Shown here piece after piece: positions 8,801 to 17,806 of a stretch of 64,000 nt of DNA. The notes beneath the pieces were generated by a model, which was given only the letters and a program-made list of their open reading frames with translations, had not been told where the DNA came from and made no database searches. Made by a program: the position numbers and the translations under genes. The DNA lies in NCBI RefSeq assembly GCF_019443085.1, contig NZ_JAHZIL010000004.1, forward strand, positions 186,001 through 250,000, read 5' to 3'. The DNA comes from Marinobacter sp. F4218. Its GTDB lineage: Bacteria > Pseudomonadota > Gammaproteobacteria > Pseudomonadales > Oleiphilaceae. Every line of letters starts with the position of its first letter. Position 1 is the stretch's first letter.

Positions 8801-10306
8801 ATGACAAATTCTCCCCCCGTAACCGTATTTAGTTTGCCGGACGCAGACCCGCAACCCGGACTGGTACTGAATACCGATTGCGAGTTGCTTCTGCTCAATC
8901 GTGCAGCCAGGGAATTGATTGTGCGCAACGGCCTCACCGACGCACTGGACCTGTTACCGGTCAATACCTGTGCACTGGTGATGTCAGCGCTGAACCAGAA
9001 CCGGGCCATCGAGGGCGTGGAAGCGAGGGTCGGCGAGACCATTCTGCTCTGGGCCTTTATCCCTGATCCGCAAACCGGACAGCTACTGGTTCGGGGCCGG
9101 GATGCGACGGAAGACGTGCGCATGCGTGAAGAGGCCACCCGCTCCAACAGGCTGTATCGGCTGATTACCGAAAATACCACCGACCTGATTTCCCGCCATG
9201 CACCGGACGGACGCTTCATTGATGCCACACCGGCCTCCTGGCGGCTGCTCGGATACTGGCCCGAGGAACTCCGTGGAAAATCCCTGGCAGGCATCTTCAA
9301 GGGAAATTCGGTAACCCGGAAGCTGACCGAGACCCGCAACCGCCTTCGTGACTATGGCTACGCCACAATGACCGTGGACATTATCCACCGTGACGGCACC
9401 CGGCGCTGGTTCGAAATCGCCAGCCGGGCTATCCGGGAAACCTATACCGGCGCCGTCATCGAGGTTGTCAGCGTCTCCCGGGACATCACCGGCCGGGTTG
9501 AGTCGGAGGAGAGCAATCGGCGTCTTGCCGACGAACTGGCCCATGCCGCGCGTCTGGCGACCCTGGGGGAACTTGCCTCCGGCATTGCCCACGAGATGAA
9601 CCAGCCTCTGGCCACCATCGTGAATTTTGCCAGCGCCAGTCAGCGCTACCTGAAAAATGCCCGGACCAATCCGGAATGCCTGAACCGCGTGGACGATGGC
9701 CTGCAGAAGATCGTCCATCACGCCAACCGGGCGTCAGAAGTGATCAAACGATTACGGGCGTTCCTGCGCAAGGGTCACAAACGTACCGCGCCGGTATCCC
9801 TGAACGACGTCGTCGCCAATGTTGCCCGCCTGTGCCAGTGGGAAGCGGACAAGAACGGTGTCCGGATTACCCAGCGTCTCGCCCGTTGTGCCCCGGTGAT
9901 AACTGCTGATCCGGTGCTTCTGGAACAGGTGCTGATCAACCTGATCCGCAACGGTATCGAGGCGAACGTTGAAGCCCGGGACCGGCACGCCGGCGACACG
10001 CCCTCCTCGGTCGTGATCAGCACCTGCGTCAACACCGCCGGGGAAACCCTGATTGAGGTAAGTGATCAGGGCACGGGCCTGGATGACCGGGGCATTCGGC
10101 AGATGTTCCAGCCGTTTTACACCAGCAAACCCCAGGGGCTGGGACTGGGGCTCTCCATGAGCCGCTCCATTATCGAGGGTTTTGGCGGCTTTCTGGATGC
10201 CACTCCGGCCAGATCCGGCGGTCTGACGCTGATCTGCCGGTTTCCGCCAACAACCTGCACCCAATCCAACGCTGCACCCCGCACGGAGACTCAACCCGAT
10301 GACTGA
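8801..10306 (+). CDS. PAS sensor histidine kinase (FixL-like)
   Basis: Cytoplasmic two-component sensor, 501 aa from the ATG at 8801. There is an N-terminal PAS-like region (residues ~20-100), then a clearer PAS/PAC (RLYRLITENTTDLISRHAPD onward, ~115-235). The HisKA dimerisation segment has phospho-acceptor His264 in ASGIAHEMNQPL, and the HATPase has DQGTGL and GLGLGLSMSRSII. No transmembrane helix is seen, so the signal is probably internal. An in-frame TTG at 8738 would add 21 residues, but that stretch is AT-rich promoter-like DNA (TTGATA at 8738), so 8801 is preferred. It overlaps the response regulator by 8 bp, so the two are co-translated. Confidence 0.92.
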   Translation: MTNSPPVTVFSLPDADPQPGLVLNTDCELLLLNRAARELIVRNGLTDALDLLPVNTCALVMSALNQNRAIEGVEARVGETILLWAFIPDPQTGQLLVRGRDATEDVRMREEATRSNRLYRLITENTTDLISRHAPDGRFIDATPASWRLLGYWPEELRGKSLAGIFKGNSVTRKLTETRNRLRDYGYATMTVDIIHRDGTRRWFEIASRAIRETYTGAVIEVVSVSRDITGRVESEESNRRLADELAHAARLATLGELASGIAHEMNQPLATIVNFASASQRYLKNARTNPECLNRVDDGLQKIVHHANRASEVIKRLRAFLRKGHKRTAPVSLNDVVANVARLCQWEADKNGVRITQRLARCAPVITADPVLLEQVLINLIRNGIEANVEARDRHAGDTPSSVVISTCVNTAGETLIEVSDQGTGLDDRGIRQMFQPFYTSKPQGLGLGLSMSRSIIEGFGGFLDATPARSGGLTLICRFPPTTCTQSNAAPRTETQPDD

Positions 10307-10952
10307 TACCTCAGCCACCGAATCCACCACCGTTTATGTGGTTGATGACGACGCCGGCATGCTGGAATCCACCCAGTGGCTGCTGGAGTCGGTCGGCCTT
10401 CACGTGGCAGCCTACAGCGACGGCCGCAAGTTCCTGGATGCGGTTAGCGGCTCGGATGCAGGCTGCGTGGTGCTGGATGTCCGCATGCCCGGCCTGGGCG
10501 GACTGAACGTGCAGGAGGAATTGCAGAAACGAGGGTTGGAGCTGCCCATCATTTTCGTGTCCGGCCACGCCGACGTGCCCATTGTGGTCCGGGCCTTCAA
10601 GTCGGGTGCGTTCGATTTCATTGAGAAGCCGTTCAACGAACAGCTATTGCTGGACAGCGTGCAACAGGCGCTGCAGGAGCACCGCCAGACCAGTCACCGG
10701 CAGCAGGGTGACGAGTCCACCGAAAGCCTTCTGGCGACCCTCACCCGGCGGGAGCGGGACGTATTCCTGCCGCTGGCCCAGGGCTATACCAGTCGTGAAA
10801 TCGCCGACCAGCTGGACGTGGGCGTGAAAACCATAGACCTCTACCGCGCCCGGGTGATGAAACGACTGGAGGCCGAGCGTCTGCCGGATGTTACCGGCAT
10901 CGCCATCGCCGCCGGCCTGATTGACCCGCTGGACTTGCGGGCCGGGGACTAA
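10299..10952 (+). CDS. FixJ/NarL-type response regulator
   Basis: Partner of the preceding kinase. The 217-aa product has a receiver domain with the acidic pair DDD near residue 12, phospho-acceptor Asp60 in VVLDVRMPG and Lys in FIEKPFNE. It ends in a LuxR-type HTH (LTRRERDVFLPLAQGYTSRE and DVGVKTIDLYRARVMKRL). This is the FixJ/TtrR arrangement. The target promoter is unknown; the divergent acyl-CoA synthetase is an obvious candidate (inference). Its 3' end overlaps the convergent MocR gene by 4 bp. Confidence 0.93.
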   Translation: MTDTSATESTTVYVVDDDAGMLESTQWLLESVGLHVAAYSDGRKFLDAVSGSDAGCVVLDVRMPGLGGLNVQEELQKRGLELPIIFVSGHADVPIVVRAFKSGAFDFIEKPFNEQLLLDSVQQALQEHRQTSHRQQGDESTESLLATLTRRERDVFLPLAQGYTSREIADQLDVGVKTIDLYRARVMKRLEAERLPDVTGIAIAAGLIDPLDLRAGD

Positions 10953-12364
10953 CCGGCCACTTTCCGCTCCGCGTGGGCCAACGCGCCCAAACGGACCACG
11001 GCCTGTTCAATACGCTCGGTCCAGGGATTGGCGCTGTTCAGGCGAAGGCAGTTGTCGTATTTGTTCGTGGTTGAAAACATCAGTCCCGGTGACACATTGA
11101 TATTCTCCGCCCTTGCCTTCTGGTAGATCTCGGTCCCCGAAATGCCGTCCGGTAGCTGGACCCACAGGACAAAGCCGCCTTGGGGCCGGCTGACGGCGGT
11201 GCCTTCCGGGAACGATCGGGTAATCGCCGCCCGCATTCGCTCTGACGACTCCCGATAATGCTGCCGGGCTGAACGCAGGTATCGATCGTAACTGCCCTGC
11301 TCCAGGAAATGGGCTACCGCCAACTGCGGAATGGAGGACGTGGCCAGGTTAACGAAATACTTGTGCTGTCGGGCCATGGCCATGTAACGACCGGGTACCA
11401 TCCAGCCCAGCCGAAGCCCCGGCGAAATGGTTTTTGAGAAGGAACTGCAGTAGATCACGTTGTCCGTGCGATCAAAGGCCTTGGCGGGCCGGGGCCGTTC
11501 CCCGGAGTGGTATAGATCGCCGTAGATGTCGTCCTCGATCAGCGGCACCGAGGCGGCAGCCAGCATGGAAACCAGCTGTTTCTTGCGCTCGTCCGGCATT
11601 CTCGCGCCCATCGGGTTGCTGTGGTTGGTGACGACCACGCAGGCCTTGAGCGGCCATTGGTCAAGCGCCAGTTGCAGTCCCTCCAGGCTCATCCCGTCCG
11701 ACGGATGGGTCGGGATCTCAATCACCCGCAGTCCCACCACTTCCAGGGCCTGCAGGATTCCGGGAAACGACGGCGTCTCAACGGCAACAATGTCGCCCGG
11801 TTGGGTCACAGCCCGCAACGCCAGGATGATCGCTTCCTGGGCACCGTTGGTGGCCAGTACGTCGTCCGGCGTGATGGGTACACCCAGGGCTGCCATGCGC
11901 TGGGCAATCTGGCGCCGGAAGGATTCCTTGCCCGGGAACGCATAGTCCAGGGTCTCCAGACCCCGGCGCGCCGCCCACAAGGTACTTTGCTGGATCTGAC
12001 GCAGGGGTAGGAAATCCGGGTGCGGAATTGCGGTGGCCAATGGCACCATGCGCTTCTGTTCGTCCACGCACAGGTCAAGAGTCATCTCGCGGGCGGTCAC
12101 CGGTACCGGTTTGGCACGATGCTTCTGCATAACCGGCTCCGGCGCATCCAGCGCCGGCAGTCGCACGAAATAGCCGCTGCGCTCACGGGCATCGAGGTAC
12201 CCCCGGCCTTCCAGGGTCTGATGGGCCTGCAAGACCGTGGAAATGCTCACCCCGAACTGCCGGCTCAGCACTCGCACGCCGGGCAATCGATCTCCGTCCC
12301 GATAGACGCCATCCTGAATCAGCGCCTGTAACTGGTCCGCCACCTGATTGTATAGAACGCCCAT
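10949..12364 (-). CDS. MocR-type GntR/aminotransferase transcriptional regulator
   Basis: PLP-dependent regulator: an N-terminal GntR winged helix (residues ~5-75, GVRVLSRQFGVSISTVLQAH) joined to a class-I aminotransferase-fold domain. The PLP Lys lies in YCSSFSKTISPGLRLGWM, with the conserved NHSNPMG and the Asp in EDDIYGDL. Length 471 aa fits the family. An ATG at 12364 is preceded by GGGAGG with 8-nt spacing; the upstream GTG at 12373 overlaps that site and is less likely. Divergent from phzF, with repeated half-sites between them, so it probably controls phzF and itself. Confidence 0.93.
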   Translation of the reverse strand: MGVLYNQVADQLQALIQDGVYRDGDRLPGVRVLSRQFGVSISTVLQAHQTLEGRGYLDARERSGYFVRLPALDAPEPVMQKHRAKPVPVTAREMTLDLCVDEQKRMVPLATAIPHPDFLPLRQIQQSTLWAARRGLETLDYAFPGKESFRRQIAQRMAALGVPITPDDVLATNGAQEAIILALRAVTQPGDIVAVETPSFPGILQALEVVGLRVIEIPTHPSDGMSLEGLQLALDQWPLKACVVVTNHSNPMGARMPDERKKQLVSMLAAASVPLIEDDIYGDLYHSGERPRPAKAFDRTDNVIYCSSFSKTISPGLRLGWMVPGRYMAMARQHKYFVNLATSSIPQLAVAHFLEQGSYDRYLRSARQHYRESSERMRAAITRSFPEGTAVSRPQGGFVLWVQLPDGISGTEIYQKARAENINVSPGLMFSTTNKYDNCLRLNSANPWTERIEQAVVRLGALAHAERKVAG

Positions 12365-12425
12365 GTCAGCCACCTCCCTTTCAAGCTCCAGACTCCCATT
12401 GCACCAGATTCAGGACCAAACGGAT

Positions 12426-12484
12426 CGGTACAGTTCGAGGGGAATTCGCCCGGTACAGTTGAAGCCATGATACTCCTGTACCGG
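12426..12484. promoter_or_regulatory. Candidate MocR operator: three CGGTACAG half-sites
   Basis: CGGTACAGTT occurs at 12426-12435 and again at 12451-12460 (25-bp spacing, same helix face within about half a turn). The complement CTGTACCGG lies at 12476-12484, making an inverted repeat with the second copy (CCGGTACAG, 12450-12458). Two direct half-sites plus an inverted one is an arrangement seen for MocR regulators. The site lies in the divergent mocR/phzF interval. Confidence 0.6.
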
Positions 12485-12596
12485 TTCAAAACCAGATCAT
12501 CTGCATCTGTAACGACTGCCGACCGTGCCACACAATAACCCCGTGAACTGACGCCCTTCCGGCGTTATCGTGTTCTCAGCCACAGGGAGAAGAGAA

Positions 12597-13400
12597 ATGA
12601 CCTATTCCATCTATCAGGTAGACGCCTTTACCGATCGCATTTTCGGCGGAAACCCAGCAGCAGTCATGCCGCTGGAGCATTGGCTCCCGGATGCCACGTT
12701 GCTGGCACTGGCCAACGAGAACAATCTGTCGGAAACCGCCTTTCTGGTCCCCTTGCCGGACAACGAGGACGCCGATTTTCATATCCGCTGGTTTACCCCG
12801 GGTGTCGAGGTACCGCTCTGTGGCCATGCAACCCTGGCCAGTGCCTGGGTGCTGTTCAACAAACTGGGCTGGACCGGGGAGACTGTTCGCTTTCAGTCCA
12901 AGAGCGGCATCCTGGGTGTTCGCCAGGATGATGGGGGCTGGCTGGTTCTGGATTTTCCGAACCTCGCATTTGAGCAGCAGGATACCCCGCAACTGGTGAG
13001 AGAAGCCCTCCCCGAAGCGCCGGAAACTGCCTTCTTCGTACCCAACGACACTAACTACATGGTGGTCCTCGACAGCGAAGCTGCGGTGCGGGCGGCGCAA
13101 CCGGATTTACGCAAGCTCAAGACGCTGGGTAACCAGGGTCTGATCGTGACAGCCAAGGGCGAGGAGTGCGACTTCGTTAGCCGGTACTTTGCCCCGGGCG
13201 CCGGCATTGACGAGGACCCGGTGACCGGCTCCATCCACAGCGTGCTGGTGCCCTACTGGGCCGAGGTTCTGGGCAAGACCCGGTTGAACGCACACCAGGT
13301 GTCGAGACGAGGTGGTGTCCTGCGCTGCGAGTTGAAAGGTGAGCGCGTAGCCATTGCCGGGCAGGCGGCCTTTTTCATGGAGGGTTCCATTCAGCTGTAG
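12597..13400 (+). CDS. PhzF-family isomerase/epimerase-like protein
   Basis: 267-aa member of the PhzF superfamily with the two-lobed diaminopimelate-epimerase fold. Conserved features are GGNPAAV (residues 17-23), the catalytic Glu46 in NNLSETAF, PLCGHATLASAWVLF and the C-terminal DEDPVTGSIHSVL. The ATG at 12597 follows AGGGAGAAGAGAA; a start at 12570 would add nine residues outside the family pattern. No other phenazine genes are present, so despite the family name a phenazine role is unlikely; the substrate is unknown. Divergent from a MocR regulator that may sense a PLP-linked metabolite. Confidence 0.9.
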   Translation: MTYSIYQVDAFTDRIFGGNPAAVMPLEHWLPDATLLALANENNLSETAFLVPLPDNEDADFHIRWFTPGVEVPLCGHATLASAWVLFNKLGWTGETVRFQSKSGILGVRQDDGGWLVLDFPNLAFEQQDTPQLVREALPEAPETAFFVPNDTNYMVVLDSEAAVRAAQPDLRKLKTLGNQGLIVTAKGEECDFVSRYFAPGAGIDEDPVTGSIHSVLVPYWAEVLGKTRLNAHQVSRRGGVLRCELKGERVAIAGQAAFFMEGSIQL

Positions 13401-13499
13401 CCGGGTGCGGCAATTACACGATGGCAATGTCAAACGGTGAGAGATTTGGCGCCAACCGGAGTATAAAGCCCAATACATCCGGTAAAAGGAGCCTGAACC

Positions 13500-14555
13500 A
13501 TGACAGCGACCAAAGCATTCGCGGCACAATCTCCCACCTCCGGCATGGCCCCGCACGACATCACGAGGCGGTCGTTGCGCAAGGACGATGTTGCCATTGA
13601 GATCGACTACTGTGGCGTCTGCCATACCGACATACATTTCGCCGAGAACGACTGGGGCGTCACCCAGTACCCGGTTGTTCCCGGCCATGAAATCGTCGGA
13701 CGCGTCACGGCCGTCGGCCCCGGCGTGAAGAACTATCAGGAAGGTGACATCGTCGGCGTAGGCTGCATGGTCGATTCCTGCCGTACCTGCTCTGCCTGTG
13801 AAGCCGGCCTGGAACAATACTGCAGCGAAGGCATGACCGGCACCTATAACGGCGAGGACCGTTACGACCACTCCATCACCTTCGGCGGTTACTCCGAACG
13901 GGTTGTGGTCAGTGAACGGTTCGTGGTCCGGGTCCCGGACAAACTGGACATCCAGAAGGCAGCGCCGCTGTTGTGCGCCGGCATCACCACCTACTCGCCC
14001 TTGCGTCACTATGGCGTCAAAGCGGGACACAAGGTCGGCGTGATCGGCATGGGCGGTCTTGGTCACATGGGCGTGAAGTTTGCCAAGGCGCTGGGCGCCG
14101 AAGTCACCATCTTCACCCGCTCTGAAAGCAAGGTCGCCGAGGCCAAGAAACAGGGTGCCGACCATGTGGTGATATCCACCGACGAGGACCAGATGGCGGA
14201 AGTCGCGGAGACTTTCGACTTCATGCTCGACACCGTCCCGGTACAACACGACCTGAACCCTTACCTAAACTGCCTGACCTACGATGGCACCCACATCATT
14301 GTCGGGTTGCTGGAGCCCATCGAGCCGGCTCTGGAGGCAGGTGCCCTGGTGTTCAAGCGTCGGGTTCTGGCCGGTTCACTCATCGGCGGCATGCCGGAGA
14401 CCCAGGAAGTCCTGGATTTCTGCGCCGAGCACGACATCAGTTGCGATGTCGAGATGCTGGACATTCACAACATCAACGACGCCTACGAACGGATGAAAAA
14501 GGGCGACGTGAAATACCGGTTCGTGATTGATATGGCAACACTGAAAAACAGCTAG
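13500..14555 (+). CDS. Zinc-dependent NAD(P) alcohol dehydrogenase, YahK/CAD-like
   Basis: Medium-chain dehydrogenase of the cinnamyl-alcohol-dehydrogenase/YahK branch, reducing aldehydes with NADPH. The 351-aa product has catalytic zinc ligands Cys41 (CGVCHTDIHF) and His in PGHEIVG. The structural zinc site is the four-Cys loop VDSCRTCSACEAGLEQYC, and the Rossmann motif is GVIGMGGLGHMGVKFA. AAAAGGAG lies 8 nt before the ATG. The gene stands alone between phzF and the flavoprotein. Confidence 0.93.
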   Translation: MTATKAFAAQSPTSGMAPHDITRRSLRKDDVAIEIDYCGVCHTDIHFAENDWGVTQYPVVPGHEIVGRVTAVGPGVKNYQEGDIVGVGCMVDSCRTCSACEAGLEQYCSEGMTGTYNGEDRYDHSITFGGYSERVVVSERFVVRVPDKLDIQKAAPLLCAGITTYSPLRHYGVKAGHKVGVIGMGGLGHMGVKFAKALGAEVTIFTRSESKVAEAKKQGADHVVISTDEDQMAEVAETFDFMLDTVPVQHDLNPYLNCLTYDGTHIIVGLLEPIEPALEAGALVFKRRVLAGSLIGGMPETQEVLDFCAEHDISCDVEMLDIHNINDAYERMKKGDVKYRFVIDMATLKNS

Positions 14556-14571
14556 TGGCATCGCGTATAAT
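14542..14571 (+). promoter_or_regulatory. Probable promoter of the HI0933-like flavoprotein gene
   Basis: Perfect TATAAT at 14566-14571 with a poor -35 (TGAAAA, 14542-14547). Immediately downstream an 8-bp perfect inverted repeat CCCGCACA (14573-14580)/TGTGCGGG (14589-14596) spans the likely transcription start and ends 5 nt before the ATG. Confidence 0.45.
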
Positions 14572-14601
14572 GCCCGCACATTTCTCTTTGTGCGGGTACT
14601 C

Positions 14602-15783
14602 ATGAGTTCGGACTACGACGTAATCATCATTGGCGCGGGGGCCGCTGGTCTGATGTGCGCGGCCACGGCAGGATACCGTGGCCGCAAGGTGCTGGTGATT
14701 GACCACGCCAACAAGCCGGGCAAGAAAATTCTGATGTCCGGTGGCGGCCGCTGCAACTTCACCAACCTGAACAGCACGCCCGCCAACTTTCTGTCCGATA
14801 ATCCTCATTACTGCATTTCGGCGCTCAAACGCTATACCCCCCAGGACTTCCTGGAACTGGTGGAGCGCCACGGCGTAGAGCACGAGGAGAAAGCAGCGGG
14901 GCAACTGTTCTGCAAAGACAGCGCCAAAGACATCCTGAACGTCCTGCTTACCGAGTGCGAATGGGCCGGCGCTGAAATCCGGTTAAAAACCTCCGTATCC
15001 GGCGTACAGGGCATCGATACCGGTTACAAGCTGGCCACCAGCGCCGGCTCGCTGACCTGCGAGTCCCTGGTCATTGCCAGTGGCGGGCTATCCATTCCCA
15101 CCATGGGCGCCACCGGCTTCGGCTATGACATCGCCAGACAGTTCGGGCTCACCCTCCTGCCCACACGGGCCGGCCTGGTGCCGTTTACCCTGCACCCGGA
15201 ACTGAAGGAACAGCTCGCGCCCCTGTCCGGCGTCAGTTGCCCGGTCGACGTCTCGTGCCGTGACCAGCATTTCCGCGAACCCATGCTCGTCACCCACCGC
15301 GGTCTGAGTGGCCCCTCAATGCTGCAGATCTCCAGTTACTGGCACCCGGGTGACGAACTGACGGTAGACCTGTTGCCCGCCAACCGGATTCACGAAGACC
15401 TCCTTTCCCTGAGGAAAAACAAGCCTCAGTCCACCGTCGGCCACTACCTCGGACAGCATTTGCCCAAACGGTTTGCCCAGGCTTACAACGACATGCACGG
15501 CTGGACAGGCCCCCTGCAGGGCTATAAGAACAGCGACCTGGAACAGGTAGCGGAAGCGCTCGGCCAGTGGCACATCAAGCCCGCCGGAACTGAGGGCTAC
15601 CGAACGGCGGAGGTGACCCTGGGTGGCGTGGATACTCGACAGCTGTCCTCAAAGACCATGGCCGTACTCGAACGCCCCAATCTCTATTTTATCGGTGAAG
15701 TGGTGGACGTGACCGGGCACCTTGGCGGCCATAACTTCCAGTGGGCGTGGGCCTCGGGTGTGGCGGCGGGCAACGTTGCCTGA
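14602..15783 (+). CDS. NAD(P)/FAD-dependent oxidoreductase, HI0933/YhiN family
   Basis: FAD-binding flavoprotein of the HI0933 (BaiN/RdsA-like) family. From the ATG at 14602 it is 393 aa. The N-terminal dinucleotide-binding motif is VIIIGAGAAGLMCA, followed by GKKILMSGGGRCNFTN, the second glycine-rich segment VIASGGLSIPTMGATG, and the C-terminal FIGEVVDVTGHLGGHNFQWA that closes on the FAD. No good ribosome site is visible; a GTG at 14590 is an alternative that would place the start in the inverted repeat. Exact reaction unknown. Confidence 0.9.
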   Translation: MSSDYDVIIIGAGAAGLMCAATAGYRGRKVLVIDHANKPGKKILMSGGGRCNFTNLNSTPANFLSDNPHYCISALKRYTPQDFLELVERHGVEHEEKAAGQLFCKDSAKDILNVLLTECEWAGAEIRLKTSVSGVQGIDTGYKLATSAGSLTCESLVIASGGLSIPTMGATGFGYDIARQFGLTLLPTRAGLVPFTLHPELKEQLAPLSGVSCPVDVSCRDQHFREPMLVTHRGLSGPSMLQISSYWHPGDELTVDLLPANRIHEDLLSLRKNKPQSTVGHYLGQHLPKRFAQAYNDMHGWTGPLQGYKNSDLEQVAEALGQWHIKPAGTEGYRTAEVTLGGVDTRQLSSKTMAVLERPNLYFIGEVVDVTGHLGGHNFQWAWASGVAAGNVA

Positions 15784-15902
15784 AGGTGTTCGGGTGCCTT
15801 TGGTGGGTGTGACCCTCTATGATTTTATCCCTAACGCCCACGAGGGAATGTTATCCTCAGCGCCTTCAGAGTTCCAACAACCAGACCTGCACACTGAGAC
15901 CT

Positions 15903-16277
15903 ATGATTACGGCCCTCCACCGTAAAAAGCTGCTTCCGACTCTCGTCATGCTGTTCGCGCTGGCAGGCTTGTCACTCTCGGTAATCGGTGAGGCTTTCTC
16001 ACACGGTGTGGCTCAGATGGCAGGAAGTCCGGAAGCGGGCCAGGCCGATCATTCACACAGTGATGATCGTCACAGCCACGATGCCGGTCAAGAACCAGAT
16101 ACCTCGCGGCATCACGATGCCGGCAACCATACCCACGACACCGTGGACCAGCTGACGATTCCTCTTATCTCCCAGGGTATGGCCGCGCTCAGGCAACCGG
16201 TTCCTTTTGCCGGTGACTCCCCCCGCAGTTTTCGCTACCGGCTTGAACGGCCTCCTAAAGCACTCCCTTCTGCTTGA
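15903..16277 (+). CDS. Small His-rich exported protein
   Basis: 124 aa from the ATG at 15903. A positively charged start (MITALHRKK) leads into a hydrophobic segment (LLPTLVMLFALAGLSLSVIGEAF) that is a signal peptide or membrane anchor. A linker dense in His and Asp follows (HSHSDDRHSHDAG, RHHDAGNHTHD), a likely metal-binding stretch. No enzyme motif. An upstream in-frame start at 15819 is possible but adds no signal-like sequence. It lies 48 bp before the HupE gene in the same direction, so a shared role in metal handling at the envelope is likely (inference). Confidence 0.65.
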   Translation: MITALHRKKLLPTLVMLFALAGLSLSVIGEAFSHGVAQMAGSPEAGQADHSHSDDRHSHDAGQEPDTSRHHDAGNHTHDTVDQLTIPLISQGMAALRQPVPFAGDSPRSFRYRLERPPKALPSA

Positions 16278-16325
16278 ATCTCGCTGCCCTTGCAGCCTTA
16301 TGAAACGAAAACTGTTGGAGTCTTT

Positions 16326-17060
16326 ATGCTACCAAGCTTGCTTGACGGTTCCCGGCGTGCACCTGTTGCGCCCCGAGCCAGCCGTCTCTTCTGGATATTC
16401 CTGACACTCGGATTGCTTGGCTTAAGCACCGATGTTCTGGCTCATGCTGTTGCCCAGGGCGACAAGGGCTACATTCAGGAAATTTCCGGAGTGAACCTCA
16501 TCGCGTTCATCTACCTCGGTGCCAAACACATGGTTACCGGCTATGACCACCTGCTGTTCTTGCTGGGTGTGATTTTTTTCCTTTACCGCATGCAGCACAT
16601 TGCTATCTATGTGAGCCTGTTTGCCCTGGGGCATTCCACCACGATGTTGCTGGGCGTGTACTTCAACGTCGGGATCAATAGCTACATCATTGACGCCATC
16701 ATTGGCCTCTCCGTGGTCTATAAAGCCCTGGACAACCTCGGAGCCTATCAGCGCTGGTTTGGCTTTCAACCCAACACCAAAGTCGCCACTCTCGTCTTCG
16801 GGTTCTTCCACGGCTTTGGCCTGTCCACAAAGATCATCGAGTACGACATCTCCCCGGATGGACTCATCCCCAACCTCCTCGCCTTCAACGTGGGCGTTGA
16901 GATCGGGCAGCTTATTGCTCTGGCGATGATCCTGATTGTGATGAGCTTCTGGCGAAAAACCGATGGTTTTTTCCGCCACGCCTACACCGCCAACGTAGCC
17001 ATGATGAGTGCAGGGTTCCTGCTCATTGGCTACCAGCTCACCGGCTATTTTTTCGCTTAA
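16326..17060 (+). CDS. HupE/UreJ-family membrane protein
   Basis: 244-aa integral membrane protein of the HupE/UreJ group, proposed nickel/cobalt-type metal transporters. An N-terminal hydrophobic segment ending ...DVLAHAVAQG resembles a cleavable signal. The core has about six helices with conserved His residues: AKHMVTGYDHLLFLLG, LFALGHSTTMLLG and FGFFHGFGLSTK. The ATG at 16326 follows GGAG by 5 nt; the frame is open to 16290 but without a better site. No urease or hydrogenase genes are nearby, so the metal is unknown. Sixteen bases separate it from the anchor protein gene. Confidence 0.88.
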   Translation: MLPSLLDGSRRAPVAPRASRLFWIFLTLGLLGLSTDVLAHAVAQGDKGYIQEISGVNLIAFIYLGAKHMVTGYDHLLFLLGVIFFLYRMQHIAIYVSLFALGHSTTMLLGVYFNVGINSYIIDAIIGLSVVYKALDNLGAYQRWFGFQPNTKVATLVFGFFHGFGLSTKIIEYDISPDGLIPNLLAFNVGVEIGQLIALAMILIVMSFWRKTDGFFRHAYTANVAMMSAGFLLIGYQLTGYFFA

Positions 17061-17075
17061 TTCTGGAGATGTCTG

Positions 17076-17750
17076 ATGTACAACACCGATATGCCGAGCC
17101 GTGAAGAATTGCCCAGCACCGGCAAACTGATTCGCTCAACGATCATAGCTGCCATCGTGGCGCTGGTGCTTCTGGTTACTGTGGTTATGCCTGCGGAGTA
17201 CGCCCTGGATCCGACCGGCGCCGGCCGACTTCTGGGACTGACTGAGATGGGTGAAATCAAAGAGCAGCTTGCCGACGAAGCCGCGGCTGACGAGACCGCT
17301 CAGATGGTTGCCGTGAAGTCGTCGCCCGACCAGGAGGCACCCGAAGTTACCGAGCCCGTCGCCGAGACAGCGAGCACTCCTGAGCCTGAACCTGCACCCG
17401 TTGAGGAAGCACCTGCCGCAGAACCCGCCCAACCACAATGGCAGGATGAGGTACGCGTGGTTCTCACACCAGGTGAAGGCACCGAATTCAAGCTCACCAT
17501 GGACCAAGGTGCTGTCGCACGTTTTTCCTGGGTTTCCGAGGGCGGCCCCATCAACTACGACACCCACGGCAATGGCGGTGGCCAGTCCATCTCGTACGAG
17601 AAGGGGCGAGGCGTGCCACAAGATGAAGGTGAGCTGGAAGCGGCTTTCACCGGAAAGCATGGCTGGTTCTTCCGAAACCGGAATGACAACGACATCACGC
17701 TCGTGCTTCGTACCGGGGGTGATTACGGTCAACTGCAAAAGGTTCTGTAA
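17076..17750 (+). CDS. Transmembrane anchor protein of metal-resistance type clusters
   Basis: 224 aa with one N-terminal membrane helix (IIAAIVALVLLVTVVMPAEYAL, ~25-46), a periplasmic acidic Pro/Glu/Ala-rich linker (~75-125) and a compact C-terminal domain. The C-terminal domain has YDTHGNGGG, SISYEKGRG and GKHGWFFRNRND. Proteins of this shape commonly accompany HupE genes and cation-efflux operons; I know of no experimental function. GGAG lies 7 nt before the ATG. Last gene of the three-gene set, followed by a GC-rich hairpin. Confidence 0.75.
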   Translation: MYNTDMPSREELPSTGKLIRSTIIAAIVALVLLVTVVMPAEYALDPTGAGRLLGLTEMGEIKEQLADEAAADETAQMVAVKSSPDQEAPEVTEPVAETASTPEPEPAPVEEAPAAEPAQPQWQDEVRVVLTPGEGTEFKLTMDQGAVARFSWVSEGGPINYDTHGNGGGQSISYEKGRGVPQDEGELEAAFTGKHGWFFRNRNDNDITLVLRTGGDYGQLQKVL

Positions 17751-17806
17751 CGGGATTTACGCACTGACCAAAATCCCCACGCACCGAATTCACCGGATGT
17801 TGAAAC

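Noticed and set aside
12597..13400. Phenazine biosynthesis
   Set aside because: Only the broad PhzF superfamily member is present; no phzA-E or phzG genes are nearby.
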